Assembly: GCF_032484785.1 (NCBI RefSeq)
Contig: NZ_JAUETR010000001.1
Coordinates: 1,801,501 to 1,865,500 of the forward strand
DNA: 64,000 nucleotides
Reading direction: 5' to 3'
DNA from: Bradyrhizobium sp. SZCCHNS1050
GTDB lineage: Bacteria; Pseudomonadota; Alphaproteobacteria; Rhizobiales; Xanthobacteraceae
Shown: piece after piece, positions 1 through 8,429 of the stretch
Numbering within the stretch: position 1 is the first letter of the stretch
Layout: each line of letters opens with the position of its first letter
The notes under the pieces: generated by a model
What the model was told of the DNA's origin: nothing
The model's input: only the letters and a program-made list of their open reading frames with translations
The model's database searches: none
Translations under genes and position numbers: made by a program

Positions 1-250
1 TCGCTATGACTGGCATTTCTGATCTCTGGGACTACCATGATCCGAAGATCGCTTGGCGGACGACGGTTTCGAGAAGACATGTAAGAGACATGGCTCATAT
101 GAGAGCATCGAGAAGCCGAGCCAAGCAGGAACGAACAATTCGCGCTCCTCCTCTACGAAAGGCTGTCTGCGGATTGGCGCTTGATCTTTCGTCTGTGCAA
201 ACAAGGCTATTCAACTCTGGTTCGAGGGGCTGCAGCGCGGCCTGTATTCT
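1..250. other. Gene-free left edge
   Basis: This 250-base stretch lies downstream of the last gene of the secretion operon. Short open frames exist on both strands, but none has a recognisable motif or a convincing ribosome-binding site. I see no clear hairpin terminator. Confidence 0.4.
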
Positions 251-769
251 TCAATTCTTGGGGTAGAGCTGCAATTCGATCGCGCGCCCCGCCTGCTCGA
301 TCCGAACACCTGACGCGTCGATCGACGTCACCCGCCAGCCCTGAAATGTCTCGTTCTCGTTGACCCAGGAGCCTGCGCCACCTCCCACCTTGGAGAGCAG
401 ATAGGCCTTGCTCGTGCCGCTGTTGATCATGACGCCGCCGACCTGGAGGCCCTGGTCAGTGGCCACCGGGGGCGGAGCGGCCACCGGCATCGGCGGTGGC
501 GGCGCGGGTGGGGGCGGAACGAACGGCTCGCGCGACTTCTGGAACACCGGATGGGCCAGGATCTCGGCATATGTCTGCAGCGGCTGCCGTCCAGCCACGC
601 CCGCCATGGTCCGGGGCACCGGCGCTTCCCACGCCGCGCGGCGGGCGCCGGGCGCTTCTCCGCCTCCGACCGACGTCGCGAGCCAGGCGCCGAGCATTAG
701 ATCAAGACCCGCCAGGAGCGCCAGAACTCCGGCAAGCGGCCTCACCCGCCATCGCACAAAGCTCCTCAT
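251..769 (-). CDS. gspC: GspC/GspN-like inner-membrane T2SS protein
   Basis: Predicted clamp between the inner-membrane platform and the secretin of the type II secretion system. The 172-residue protein has one N-terminal membrane segment (about residues 8-30), a proline-rich linker (about 85-100) and a C-terminal periplasmic part resembling the HR/PilP-type domain of GspC (GVMINSGTSKAYLLSKVGGG, then a GW-V pattern). It is shorter than classical GspC (about 270-300) and has no PDZ domain, so GspN is an alternative name. The ATG overlaps the gspM stop (ATGA), showing translational coupling. It is the last gene of the operon; in most systems gspC comes first, so its position is unusual. Confidence 0.65.
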   Translation of the reverse strand: MRSFVRWRVRPLAGVLALLAGLDLMLGAWLATSVGGGEAPGARRAAWEAPVPRTMAGVAGRQPLQTYAEILAHPVFQKSREPFVPPPPAPPPPMPVAAPPPVATDQGLQVGGVMINSGTSKAYLLSKVGGGAGSWVNENETFQGWRVTSIDASGVRIEQAGRAIELQLYPKN

Positions 770-1335
770 TGCACCGCACCGTAGATATCGAGCTGCGCCT
801 GAAGCACTGGCTCCTCGGCCGTTCCCGGGCGCATCGCAGGCGCGCTCTTCAGCACCGCATTGGCAATGAACAAATATGGCCTTGCGCTCTCGACCGCGTG
901 GACCGCACGCATGACGGCGGGCAACGGCCCGGACAGATCGATGCGCGCGCCGCTGTACTTGATCTGATCGACGGTCCGGCCCGGCAGCGATTGAATCGCG
1001 CGGGACTGGGCACCGGCATTGCCCATGATCATCTTCAGCTTCGTCTGCAGGTCGGCGGCGATCACGTTCTCATTCGCACCCGTCAGAAACTCCCCGTTCT
1101 GGAGCTGCGACTCGGTTTCGGAGGCAAGGCCCTCGATGGCCGATGCCTGGGCTGCGATCGCGCTCAACCGTGCCAGCAGCGCCTGCTGTTGCTGGATCCG
1201 CGCCTCCCGCTCGGCGAACATCGCCGCGATCGGCGCCACGAAGCCCCAGAACAACAGCGCAAGAAGCGCGAGGTTGACGACGATGAAAAGGCCGCGGCGT
1301 CCGAGCGCGTACCTGCGCTTCGTACATTCGCTCAT
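766..1335 (-). CDS. gspM: GspM, T2SS inner-membrane platform protein
   Basis: Component of the inner-membrane assembly platform, normally paired with GspL. The 189-residue protein has a short basic cytoplasmic N-terminus (KRR), one membrane segment at about residues 14-38, a periplasmic coiled-coil stretch (EREARIQQQQALLARLSAIA) and a small alpha/beta C-terminal region, the usual GspM layout. Sequence conservation in this family is low, so the call leans on position between gspL and the gspC-like gene. Its ATG overlaps the gspL stop by four bases. Confidence 0.75.
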   Translation of the reverse strand: MSECTKRRYALGRRGLFIVVNLALLALLFWGFVAPIAAMFAEREARIQQQQALLARLSAIAAQASAIEGLASETESQLQNGEFLTGANENVIAADLQTKLKMIMGNAGAQSRAIQSLPGRTVDQIKYSGARIDLSGPLPAVMRAVHAVESARPYLFIANAVLKSAPAMRPGTAEEPVLQAQLDIYGAVQ

Positions 1336-2474
1336 GGCGCCACCTCCTTGATGGCATCGGGCACACGAATCCTGGCCTGCAATGAAAAGCGTTCCCGGTT
1401 CTCGATCGGATCCATCGCGACCGGCGACGTCAGGGCAGCGTCCACGAACAGTCTCGATCCACCGAGCGTGTTGATCAGGCTCGGCGCCGCGGCCGAGAAT
1501 CCGGTCATCGTGACCGTTGCGCTCCGCGGGTTCGCTCCCTCCACGAGCCGCAATTCGGTCAGCCAGGAATGCTTCGGCAGAATGCGCGAGGCTTCATCCC
1601 AGACGTCGATCAATCCCGGCACTTCGCTGCGCTGCAGACGAAGGCGCGACAGCGCCGTCCGCCGCTCCCGCAATTGATCCACCAGGACGCGAACGCGCTC
1701 GGCGCCCTTGCGGGCCACAACGATCTCGGCATCGAGCCGGTCCAGCGTGGACTGTTGCCGGGCAAAGGTCAGGACCGCGATGCCGGACCCTAGAAGCACG
1801 GCGAGCGCGCCGAGCCCTGCGATCGCAACGGTGGAGGTCTTGCGGGCAGCCGCAGGACGCGCCAGTCGGATCGACGGCGAGGTTTGATCGTCGCCGAACA
1901 CGACAAAGTCGATGTGCGCGACGGCAAGCCCGAGCTGATCTGCGGCCTGCTGCACGTGATGGCGCCGCGTCACCCATTGCCGAACCGCGATCCGACCGTC
2001 AGGCGATGTGGCGGTCAAGTGGTCGCAATAGATGTCCTCCGCCTTGAACGGCGTCCGGCGCAACAGGTCCTGCGGCACGATCGTATCGATCGCGCCCTTC
2101 GCCTCGGGTGGAAGCATGAGCTCGCGGCGGAAAACACTCTCTTCCGGCAGACGCAAGCCCAGATCCACGTCGCGCCGATCCAGACCATGACGCTGCAGGA
2201 TGGATGCGATCGCCGCCGTCACCTCACCTGCATGGGTCGTTTCACCAGCCTGCACTCCTGATCGGGGATCGTTCAACTGAAGCCGGATCCCCGTGTCGTC
2301 GCGATCGACCAGAAGTCTCGGCCGGCCGGCCGGCGCCAGCGCGGCCACGAACCGTTGCGGCAGCAGATCGACCGCTTCCCTGCACCACCAGGCGGCCGCC
2401 GATTGCGCCCAGTCGCGCGGACGCGCCGTACGAACCGTGGCCAGCAACGCGCCTCTATCCTTGCTCTCATGCAT
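1332..2474 (-). CDS. gspL: GspL, T2SS cytoplasmic/inner-membrane protein
   Basis: GspL links the GspE ATPase to the inner-membrane platform. The 380-residue protein has a cytoplasmic actin-like N-terminal domain (about 1-210), a single membrane segment at about 215-240 (GLGALAVLLGSGIAVLTFA), a coiled coil rich in Arg/Glu/Leu (about 243-290) and a periplasmic ferredoxin-like domain resembling PilN. The length fits the family (about 380-400). It starts 16 bases after the gspE stop and its own stop overlaps gspM. Confidence 0.8.
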   Translation of the reverse strand: MHESKDRGALLATVRTARPRDWAQSAAAWWCREAVDLLPQRFVAALAPAGRPRLLVDRDDTGIRLQLNDPRSGVQAGETTHAGEVTAAIASILQRHGLDRRDVDLGLRLPEESVFRRELMLPPEAKGAIDTIVPQDLLRRTPFKAEDIYCDHLTATSPDGRIAVRQWVTRRHHVQQAADQLGLAVAHIDFVVFGDDQTSPSIRLARPAAARKTSTVAIAGLGALAVLLGSGIAVLTFARQQSTLDRLDAEIVVARKGAERVRVLVDQLRERRTALSRLRLQRSEVPGLIDVWDEASRILPKHSWLTELRLVEGANPRSATVTMTGFSAAAPSLINTLGGSRLFVDAALTSPVAMDPIENRERFSLQARIRVPDAIKEVAP

Positions 2475-2490
2475 CGCCCGTCCCGCCGCC

Positions 2491-4281
2491 CTATCCCATG
2501 CGCGTCGCGCGCAGAACTTCGTCGATCGTGGTCTCGCCGCGCCAGACCTTCCGGACTCCGGTCTCGTACATGCTCTGCATGCCCTGCTCGCGGGCGGCGC
2601 GCTCGATCGCAGTGTCCGACGCCTTCGCCAGGATCAGACTCTGACATGCCTCATCGATGACCAGCATCTCCGCGATGGTCGAACGTCCGGAGAAGCCGGC
2701 ATTGCCGCAATCGGAGCAGCCTTGCGGCTGGCGAATGTCTGGCTGCCCCAACGCACGGAGTCCGGACACGGACCGCTCGAAGCTCTCCGCCCAATAGCTC
2801 GCCTGCGGATGACCATGGGAACAACGGGAACAGAGCCTGCGTACCAGACGCTGCGCAATCACGCCTTTCAGCGTCGAGGCCAGCAGATAGTTCTCGACGC
2901 CGATGTCGATCAGCCGCGTGATCGCAGACGCCGCATCGTTGGTGTGGAGCGTCGAGAGCACGAGGTGACCGGTCAGCGAGGCCTGGATGGCGATGCGCGC
3001 CGTCTCGAGATCGCGGATTTCACCGATCATGATGATATCCGGATCCTGCCGGAGCATCGAGCGCAGCGCGTGAGGAAACGTCAGCCCGATCTCCGACTGG
3101 ACCTGCACCTGATTGATCCCCGGCATCTGATATTCGATCGGGTCCTCCACCGAGAAGATCTTGCGCTCGGTGCTGTTGAGCGTCTTCAGCGCCGTATACA
3201 GCGTCGTGGTCTTGCCACTGCCGGTCGGTCCGGTGACCAGGATGATGCCATTGGGCTGCCGCAGCAGCGCCTGCAGCGTCGCGATATGCTCCGCGGAGAA
3301 GCCGAGCTCGACAAAATCGAGGCTGATGCGATTGCGGTCGAGCACGCGCAGCACGACGCTTTCGCCGAAGGCCGTGGGGATCGTGGAGACGCGGAAGTCG
3401 ATGTCGATGCCACGGACCGCGATCTTGATGCGCCCGTCCTGCGGCAGGCGCCGCTCCGCAATGTCGAGCTTCGACATGATCTTCACGCGGGACGTGATCG
3501 CGGCACGCAGGTCCGCCGCAAGCACCTGGACCGAGCGCAAGGCGCCGTCGATGCGATAGCGGACGAGCACCTGGTCCACATTGGGCTCGATATGGATGTC
3601 CGACGCCCTCGCCTCCACGGCACTGGTGATGATCTGGTTGACGAGACGGATGATCGGCGCCTCGCTCGCAAGATCGCGCAGCCGCTGCACGTCGGCTTCG
3701 TTGGCCTCGGCGCCGCCGGTGGCGCGGGTCTCGTCGCTACGCGACATGGCGGGATAGAGCCCCGCGCAGGCCTTGTCGAAATCGGCCGCCGTAAACAGCC
3801 GCATGTCGACCGACAGGCCCGTGAGGAAGGCAAGGGCCCGGATCGGATCGTGGTTGAACGGATCGGTCACGCCGACGGCAAGCCGGCCATCGCTGCAGCC
3901 GAGCGGCAGCACATGATTGTGACGCACGAACTCCGCTTCGACCAGTTCGGGCAACACGGGGTCGATCGGAATCTGATCCGGACGCACCAGATCGAGTGCC
4001 AGGAATTTCGCCAACGCCGCGACCAGACCGGCCTCCGACACCAGACCGAGCTTGGTCAGCACGGTGTCGAGCCTGTCTCGGGTGGTTTGCGCCGCGCGTC
4101 CGGCACGGTCGAGGCTCATACGATCGACGATGCCTTCGGCCCGCAGGAAGTCGCCGAAGCCCTGCAACAGCGCTGTCCTGCCCACGTCTTGCATGGACCG
4201 GTGCAGCTGCGCGTGCGGCTGCTCGATGTCTGCGGCGAAGGCGTCGGCCTGCTGCATCGCTGGCCCTGGGCGTCCGGTCAT
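2491..4281 (-). CDS. gspE: GspE, T2SS secretion ATPase
   Basis: Hexameric ATPase that powers pseudopilus assembly. The 596-residue protein has the N-terminal GspL-binding (MshEN-type) domains at about 50-190, then the ATPase core with Walker A GPTGSGKTTTLY, Walker B IIMIGEIRDLETA and a His box (LSTLHTNDA). The C-terminal zinc domain with two CxxC pairs (CSRC ... CSDC), typical of GspE/PilB, is present. I place the start at the ATG whose TGA/ATG overlap couples it to gspK; a longer TTG-started frame also exists but would overlap gspK by 28 bases. Confidence 0.95.
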   Translation of the reverse strand: MTGRPGPAMQQADAFAADIEQPHAQLHRSMQDVGRTALLQGFGDFLRAEGIVDRMSLDRAGRAAQTTRDRLDTVLTKLGLVSEAGLVAALAKFLALDLVRPDQIPIDPVLPELVEAEFVRHNHVLPLGCSDGRLAVGVTDPFNHDPIRALAFLTGLSVDMRLFTAADFDKACAGLYPAMSRSDETRATGGAEANEADVQRLRDLASEAPIIRLVNQIITSAVEARASDIHIEPNVDQVLVRYRIDGALRSVQVLAADLRAAITSRVKIMSKLDIAERRLPQDGRIKIAVRGIDIDFRVSTIPTAFGESVVLRVLDRNRISLDFVELGFSAEHIATLQALLRQPNGIILVTGPTGSGKTTTLYTALKTLNSTERKIFSVEDPIEYQMPGINQVQVQSEIGLTFPHALRSMLRQDPDIIMIGEIRDLETARIAIQASLTGHLVLSTLHTNDAASAITRLIDIGVENYLLASTLKGVIAQRLVRRLCSRCSHGHPQASYWAESFERSVSGLRALGQPDIRQPQGCSDCGNAGFSGRSTIAEMLVIDEACQSLILAKASDTAIERAAREQGMQSMYETGVRKVWRGETTIDEVLRATRMG

Positions 4282-5105
4282 CGCGTCCCCCAGCTCAGAA
4301 CCCAATAGGGCTGCTGCGGATTTTCCGTCAGGCGCACCGCGACCTCGCCTGCGACGACGCGTGACGCCTGGGAAAATTCGGTCCGGATCGTGAAGGCGCG
4401 GCCACGCAGCACCGTCATCGGGTTGCCTTCGGCGAGGCCAGATCTGGCACCGTCACGCGCGGCCAGCGTCGCTTCGGCACTCTGCGCGGTCATGCCGGGC
4501 AGCGCGCGCAGCACCTCGCGCGGCGCCAATTGCGGATCAACGAACTGCCGTCCCGAATGGACCGTGAGCGCCGGCGCGATCCGCGCAAAGATCACCGGAG
4601 TCATGTCCATCACCAGGAGCAGCTCATCGACGCTCTGGAACGGACCGTTGCGGGGATGATAGGCGGCGTTGCGCGACGCGTAGTCCCGGTCCTTGGCGCC
4701 GTTCAGATGCTTCAGGGACGTTACGGTTCGCCAGTCCACGATCTTGTCGGTCAGGTCAGCGGCGGCCCGCGCGTCCAGCCCTGCTGATAGCAGCAGGCTG
4801 TTCAGCATGGCCTCATCGGTCTGGTTGAGGTCGACCCGTCCGAGCTCGTCCTGAATCCTGATGCCGATCCGCGTGCCGTTGAAATCGAGTGTGTAGAGGC
4901 GGCCGTCGGCGCGCCAGCGGCGGTCCGCCCTTGCATCGAGCAGACCGTCGATGGCTGCATTGACGCCGGCCTCGACGAGCGCACCGAGAGCGGCCTGATC
5001 GACGCCGTTACGGGCAAGGCCATAGGACACGCTGCTCGACCATGACAGCGACAGCGCAATCGCCGTCAGCAGCCCGAGCCCCCAGAGAACCGACAGCACC
5101 GGCAT
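4278..5105 (-). CDS. gspK: GspK, minor pseudopilin at the pseudopilus tip
   Basis: Large minor pseudopilin that caps the pseudopilus with GspI and GspJ. The 275-residue protein has a hydrophobic N-terminal helix (VLWGLGLLTAIALSL) and the alpha-helical insertion typical of GspK, with an LNQTDEAMLNSLLLSAGLDA segment and helix-hairpin-helix-like repeats. It begins MPVLSVLWG, so the usual basic leader ending in Gly before the peptidase cleavage site is absent. The start follows the gspJ stop by eight bases with a GGGGG ribosome-binding site, so a longer leader would have to overlap gspJ. Confidence 0.85.
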   Translation of the reverse strand: MPVLSVLWGLGLLTAIALSLSWSSSVSYGLARNGVDQAALGALVEAGVNAAIDGLLDARADRRWRADGRLYTLDFNGTRIGIRIQDELGRVDLNQTDEAMLNSLLLSAGLDARAAADLTDKIVDWRTVTSLKHLNGAKDRDYASRNAAYHPRNGPFQSVDELLLVMDMTPVIFARIAPALTVHSGRQFVDPQLAPREVLRALPGMTAQSAEATLAARDGARSGLAEGNPMTVLRGRAFTIRTEFSQASRVVAGEVAVRLTENPQQPYWVLSWGTR

Positions 5106-5113
5106 GTCGCCCC

Positions 5114-5788
5114 CTATCGCCCGCGACAGCGCATCGTGAGCGCGTCGTAGACGCAGGCCACATCGGCCTGCACCCGCGGCGCGATCACGAGCTCCGGCCA
5201 GTGATGGGCATCGCCGGGACGCATCAGGACCCGCAGCCGGATCAGGCCGGGAGCCTCGCTCTGATCCTTCCAGCTTGTGGTCCAGGCCGCATTGGCGTCT
5301 CCCGTTGCTCTTGCCGCATAACTGAGCTCGATCCGATCGATGTCGGACACCAGCAGCGTCCGCTCGGTGTCCTGCTTCACCGCCAGTTCGGGCCGGGACT
5401 GCAGAACGAGATCGACCCCGTCACGCCTGCGGTCGGCGAACAGCTTGAAGCGGAAGCGGCCGGCCCCACCGGACACGGCCGGCGCGTCGCTGAGGAACTC
5501 GAGGCTCTCGGCCTGGCCGTCGATATCGATGCGCCGCTGCGCCGCGCCTTCGCCCAGCATCATCGGATAGAGATTGCCGATCAGGCGCCGCAGCACGTCC
5601 TGCGCTGCGAGCTCGCGCTGGAACGACTCCGCGCGGGCGCTGCCGCTGCGCCAAGCCTGCACGCCGAATTTGAGATTGTCGAACAGCAGAACGGCGAGCA
5701 GGCTGAACAGCGCCAGCGCAACGAGGACCTCGACCAGGGTGAAGCCTGCGTCGCGATCATCCATCCCGCTTGCTTTCGGCGAAGTCAT
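5114..5788 (-). CDS. gspJ: GspJ, minor pseudopilin
   Basis: Minor pseudopilin of the tip complex. The 224-residue protein has a short leader, a prepilin peptidase site (DAG followed by FTLVEVLVALALFSLL, with Glu at +5) and a membrane/assembly helix, then a soluble beta-rich domain. Length fits GspJ (about 200-230). It lies nine bases after gspI in the pseudopilin block H-G-I-J-K and is expected to need a prepilin peptidase encoded elsewhere. Confidence 0.85.
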   Translation of the reverse strand: MTSPKASGMDDRDAGFTLVEVLVALALFSLLAVLLFDNLKFGVQAWRSGSARAESFQRELAAQDVLRRLIGNLYPMMLGEGAAQRRIDIDGQAESLEFLSDAPAVSGGAGRFRFKLFADRRRDGVDLVLQSRPELAVKQDTERTLLVSDIDRIELSYAARATGDANAAWTTSWKDQSEAPGLIRLRVLMRPGDAHHWPELVIAPRVQADVACVYDALTMRCRGR

Positions 5789-5797
5789 CGGTCTGGC

Positions 5798-6226
5798 TCA
5801 CTGCGACTTGGAGACTCTAGGCCCGAGGCGAAGCGTCGAGAGCGCATAGGAGCGCGGGTCCTGCCCTTCCAGCCAGCCGATCTCGACCGAGACCTGATAC
5901 AGCTCGACCGGGCGTGCATCGCTGTTTGGCGCCGGCCGATAAGGCTGCATCGCAAGGCGCCACCGGTAGCCGTTCGCCTCGGCGCCATCGCGCGTCTCGG
6001 TGCGCAGCGGAATCGAATTGCCGACCTGAGCCATGAGCGACTGCGCCAGCGCAACGGCACCAGCCACGCGTTCGGCCATGCCCGTTCGTGACAGTCCGGT
6101 CGAGAACATGCTCATCACCAAAGCGAGGCCGACCGACAGCATGGCCAGCGCAACGAGGACCTCCACCAGCGTGAAGCCGGCGTCCCCGTCGTCCGCGTGC
6201 TTCGTCTCTGCCGTGGCGGGAGTCAC
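5798..6226 (-). CDS. gspI: GspI, minor pseudopilin
   Basis: Minor pseudopilin forming the tip complex with GspJ and GspK. The 142-residue protein has the type IV prepilin signal (GDAG|FTLVEVLVALAMLSVG, Glu at +5) and a short globular domain of GspI size. It starts with GTG that overlaps the gspG stop (GTGA), so it is translationally coupled. Confidence 0.85.
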   Translation of the reverse strand: MTPATAETKHADDGDAGFTLVEVLVALAMLSVGLALVMSMFSTGLSRTGMAERVAGAVALAQSLMAQVGNSIPLRTETRDGAEANGYRWRLAMQPYRPAPNSDARPVELYQVSVEIGWLEGQDPRSYALSTLRLGPRVSKSQ

Positions 6227-6726
6227 GGCTGCCAGCTCGTCACATTGGCCGTGGCCGAGGTCTCGTCCTCACGTCCCTCGGGCCCGAGCGAGACGATGTC
6301 GTAGGTGCCGTGCTGTCCCGGGAATCTGTAGACATAGGGCCGTCCCCACGGATCGTTCGGGACCAGGGTGCCGCTGAGATAGGGCCCGTTCCAGGTGGTC
6401 GCGGTGGCCGGCTTCTGCACCAGCGCACCGAGCCCTTCGGCTGCGGTCGGGTAGCGGCCGTTGTCGAGGTGATAGAGGTCGAGCGCCGAGGACAGGCTGC
6501 GGATCTGGATCCGCGCCGTCTTGAGTTTGGAGTCGGAGAGATAGCTCAGCACGCGCGGGCCGACGAGACCCATGATCAGGCCGATGATGGTGATGACGAC
6601 AAGCATCTCGACCAAGGTGAAGCCGGCCTCGCCATCGCGGCCTCTGCGTAAACGAAGCCGGAATTGCCCGCGCCACGCGGCCACGCGCAGCTTCACGACA
6701 TCACGACATTCCATCCATCCCAGCAT
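6223..6726 (-). CDS. gspG: GspG, major pseudopilin
   Basis: Main subunit of the T2SS pseudopilus. The 167-residue frame has a long basic leader (about 34 residues), the cleavage motif EAG|FTLVEMLVVITIIGLIMG and the classical GspG C-terminal core: DLYHLDNGRYPTAAEGLGAL, WNGPYL, NDPWGRPYVYRFPG and an acidic calcium-loop region. The leader is long for GspG; an internal ATG 12 bases downstream is possible. It lies 15 bases after gspH. Confidence 0.92.
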   Translation of the reverse strand: MLGWMECRDVVKLRVAAWRGQFRLRLRRGRDGEAGFTLVEMLVVITIIGLIMGLVGPRVLSYLSDSKLKTARIQIRSLSSALDLYHLDNGRYPTAAEGLGALVQKPATATTWNGPYLSGTLVPNDPWGRPYVYRFPGQHGTYDIVSLGPEGREDETSATANVTSWQP

Positions 6727-6741
6727 GATCGTCCCCTCCCC

Positions 6742-7212
6742 TCAACACGTCGCGGCGGTCCGCACCGTCCCTGTCAGCCATTCGACACAGAGCCTGATAT
6801 GATGCCCGTTCAACTCCAGGCTCAGATCGCCGCCGGTCGACGAGCCGTCCGGAAAGAACCGGAAGCCGCCCACGGCGGCGCCCACGCGCGTCGCGGCGGC
6901 ATAGGTCAGCTTCGCCTGGATGTCCGGCGCAAAGGTACGCGGCCGGACGACATCCGAGCTGAAGGCCCGGCGGTCGACGTCGATGCTCAGGGTCATCACG
7001 CGGTTCTGCACGATCGCAGCCGAGCGCGTCGCGCGCAGCGCCGACGCAATCTCGCCTGTCGCCGCATCGAGGCTCACCGTGCCGGCGCCGCGTGACAGCA
7101 GCGGGACGGCGGCGGATACCGTCAGCGCCAGGATGACGAGCACGGCAAGCATCTCGACCAGCGTAAAGCCGGCGCTCGCCTCGTCCCGTCCCAGTTCCGC
7201 CCGCGCGCTCAT
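6742..7212 (-). CDS. gspH: GspH, minor pseudopilin
   Basis: Minor pseudopilin between the major fibre and the tip complex. The 156-residue protein has the prepilin site SAG|FTLVEMLAVLVILALTVS and a GspH-type soluble domain (EIASALRATRSAAIVQNRVM, then a beta-strand-rich end). The ATG overlaps the gspF stop (ATGA). Confidence 0.85.
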   Translation of the reverse strand: MSARAELGRDEASAGFTLVEMLAVLVILALTVSAAVPLLSRGAGTVSLDAATGEIASALRATRSAAIVQNRVMTLSIDVDRRAFSSDVVRPRTFAPDIQAKLTYAAATRVGAAVGGFRFFPDGSSTGGDLSLELNGHHIRLCVEWLTGTVRTAATC

Positions 7213-8429
7213 CGCCCCGCCAAATCATTGATACTGAGGACGGCGTTCATCACCGGCATGATCAGCGCGCCGATGATCAATGCGATGCCGACCGTCATCG
7301 CCGGCGTCAACGCCGCCATGAAGCGATCGACGCTGGTCTGCAGCTGCTTCTCCAGCATCTGCGCCACGCGCAGCAGCATGCGGTCGAGCTTGCCCGCCTC
7401 CTCGCCGACCGCGATCATCTGCAGCGCCACGGCCGGCAAGGCCACCTCGTTGCGCAGCGCGCGGTGCAACGCTGTGCCCTGCTGGATCCGCTCGATCGCC
7501 TGTTCCATGCCGGCGCGGAGATGACGGTTGTCGACGACGTCGCTCGCCGATTTCGTCGCCGCGATCAACGGCACGCCGGCCATCAGCATCGTACCGAGCG
7601 TGCGGGCGAAGCGCGCGGTGTCCTGCTGCAGAAGGAAGCCGCCGAGCAGCGGCAGCTGCAGCGCGAGCCGGTCGAGACGCCGGCGGCGGCCGGGATCGGC
7701 CATGGTGAATGCCACGATGGCGCCGAGCAGCGCGACGGCGGCAAGGCCAGCGATCACGATCTCGAGCCAATGCGCCTTCAGCGCGAGCATCAGCTGGATG
7801 GTCAGCGGCACCGGCTTGCCGCTCTGGGTGAAGATCGGCGCCATCGACGGGATCACGCCGCCAACGATGATCGCGAGCGTTGCGAGGCTCAGCACGATCA
7901 GCATCGCGGGATAGATCAGGGCCGACTGGATGCGCGCACGGATCTCCGCCCGCCGCTCCAGGAGCTCGGCAAGCTCGGTCAGCACCTGCGCCAGCCGCCC
8001 GCCGCTCTCGCCGGCGCGCACGACAGCGACATAGTCAGCCGGGAAGATGCGCGGCTGCGCCTGCATCGCCTCCGACAACGGGCGGCCATTGAGGACATCG
8101 GCGAGCAGCGCCTCGACCAGGGTGCGCAGCCGCGCTGCCGAGGCCTGCGTCTGCACGATGCGCAAGGCGTCGTCCATTGGAATGTCGGCCGCGCAGAGCG
8201 TGGCGAACTCGCGCGTGAAGGCCAAGAGGTCCGCGCGCGCCGCGCCGTTGCCGAGCGTGATCTCGCGGTTCCACCATGCCGTGCCGGCGCTATCGGCGGC
8301 CTGCATCTGGAACGGCGACAACCCCTGCGCCCACAGCGTCGCGCTCGCCGCATCCGCGGACGCAGCCTCGATCGTCCCCTCCGCGAAGGAGCCGTCGGTG
8401 CCGTAGGCGCGGTAGCGGAAGCGCGGCAT
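7209..8429 (-). CDS. gspF: GspF, T2SS inner-membrane platform protein
   Basis: Polytopic core of the inner-membrane platform that contacts GspE and GspL. The 406-residue protein has two related T2SSF domains (about 70-190 and 270-395), each followed by membrane segments, and the conserved FTREFATL and GKLDRMLLRVAQMLE signatures. I start it at the ATG sharing a base with the gspD stop (TGATG); a TTG codon directly before it gives a spurious longer frame. Confidence 0.93.
   Translation of the reverse strand: MPRFRYRAYGTDGSFAEGTIEAASADAASATLWAQGLSPFQMQAADSAGTAWWNREITLGNGAARADLLAFTREFATLCAADIPMDDALRIVQTQASAARLRTLVEALLADVLNGRPLSEAMQAQPRIFPADYVAVVRAGESGGRLAQVLTELAELLERRAEIRARIQSALIYPAMLIVLSLATLAIIVGGVIPSMAPIFTQSGKPVPLTIQLMLALKAHWLEIVIAGLAAVALLGAIVAFTMADPGRRRRLDRLALQLPLLGGFLLQQDTARFARTLGTMLMAGVPLIAATKSASDVVDNRHLRAGMEQAIERIQQGTALHRALRNEVALPAVALQMIAVGEEAGKLDRMLLRVAQMLEKQLQTSVDRFMAALTPAMTVGIALIIGALIMPVMNAVLSINDLAGR

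Noticed and set aside
2293..4308. 671-residue plus-strand open frame
   Set aside because: It lies exactly opposite gspE and has the Arg/Asp/His-rich composition typical of the antisense of a GC-rich gene; gspE has all catalytic motifs.
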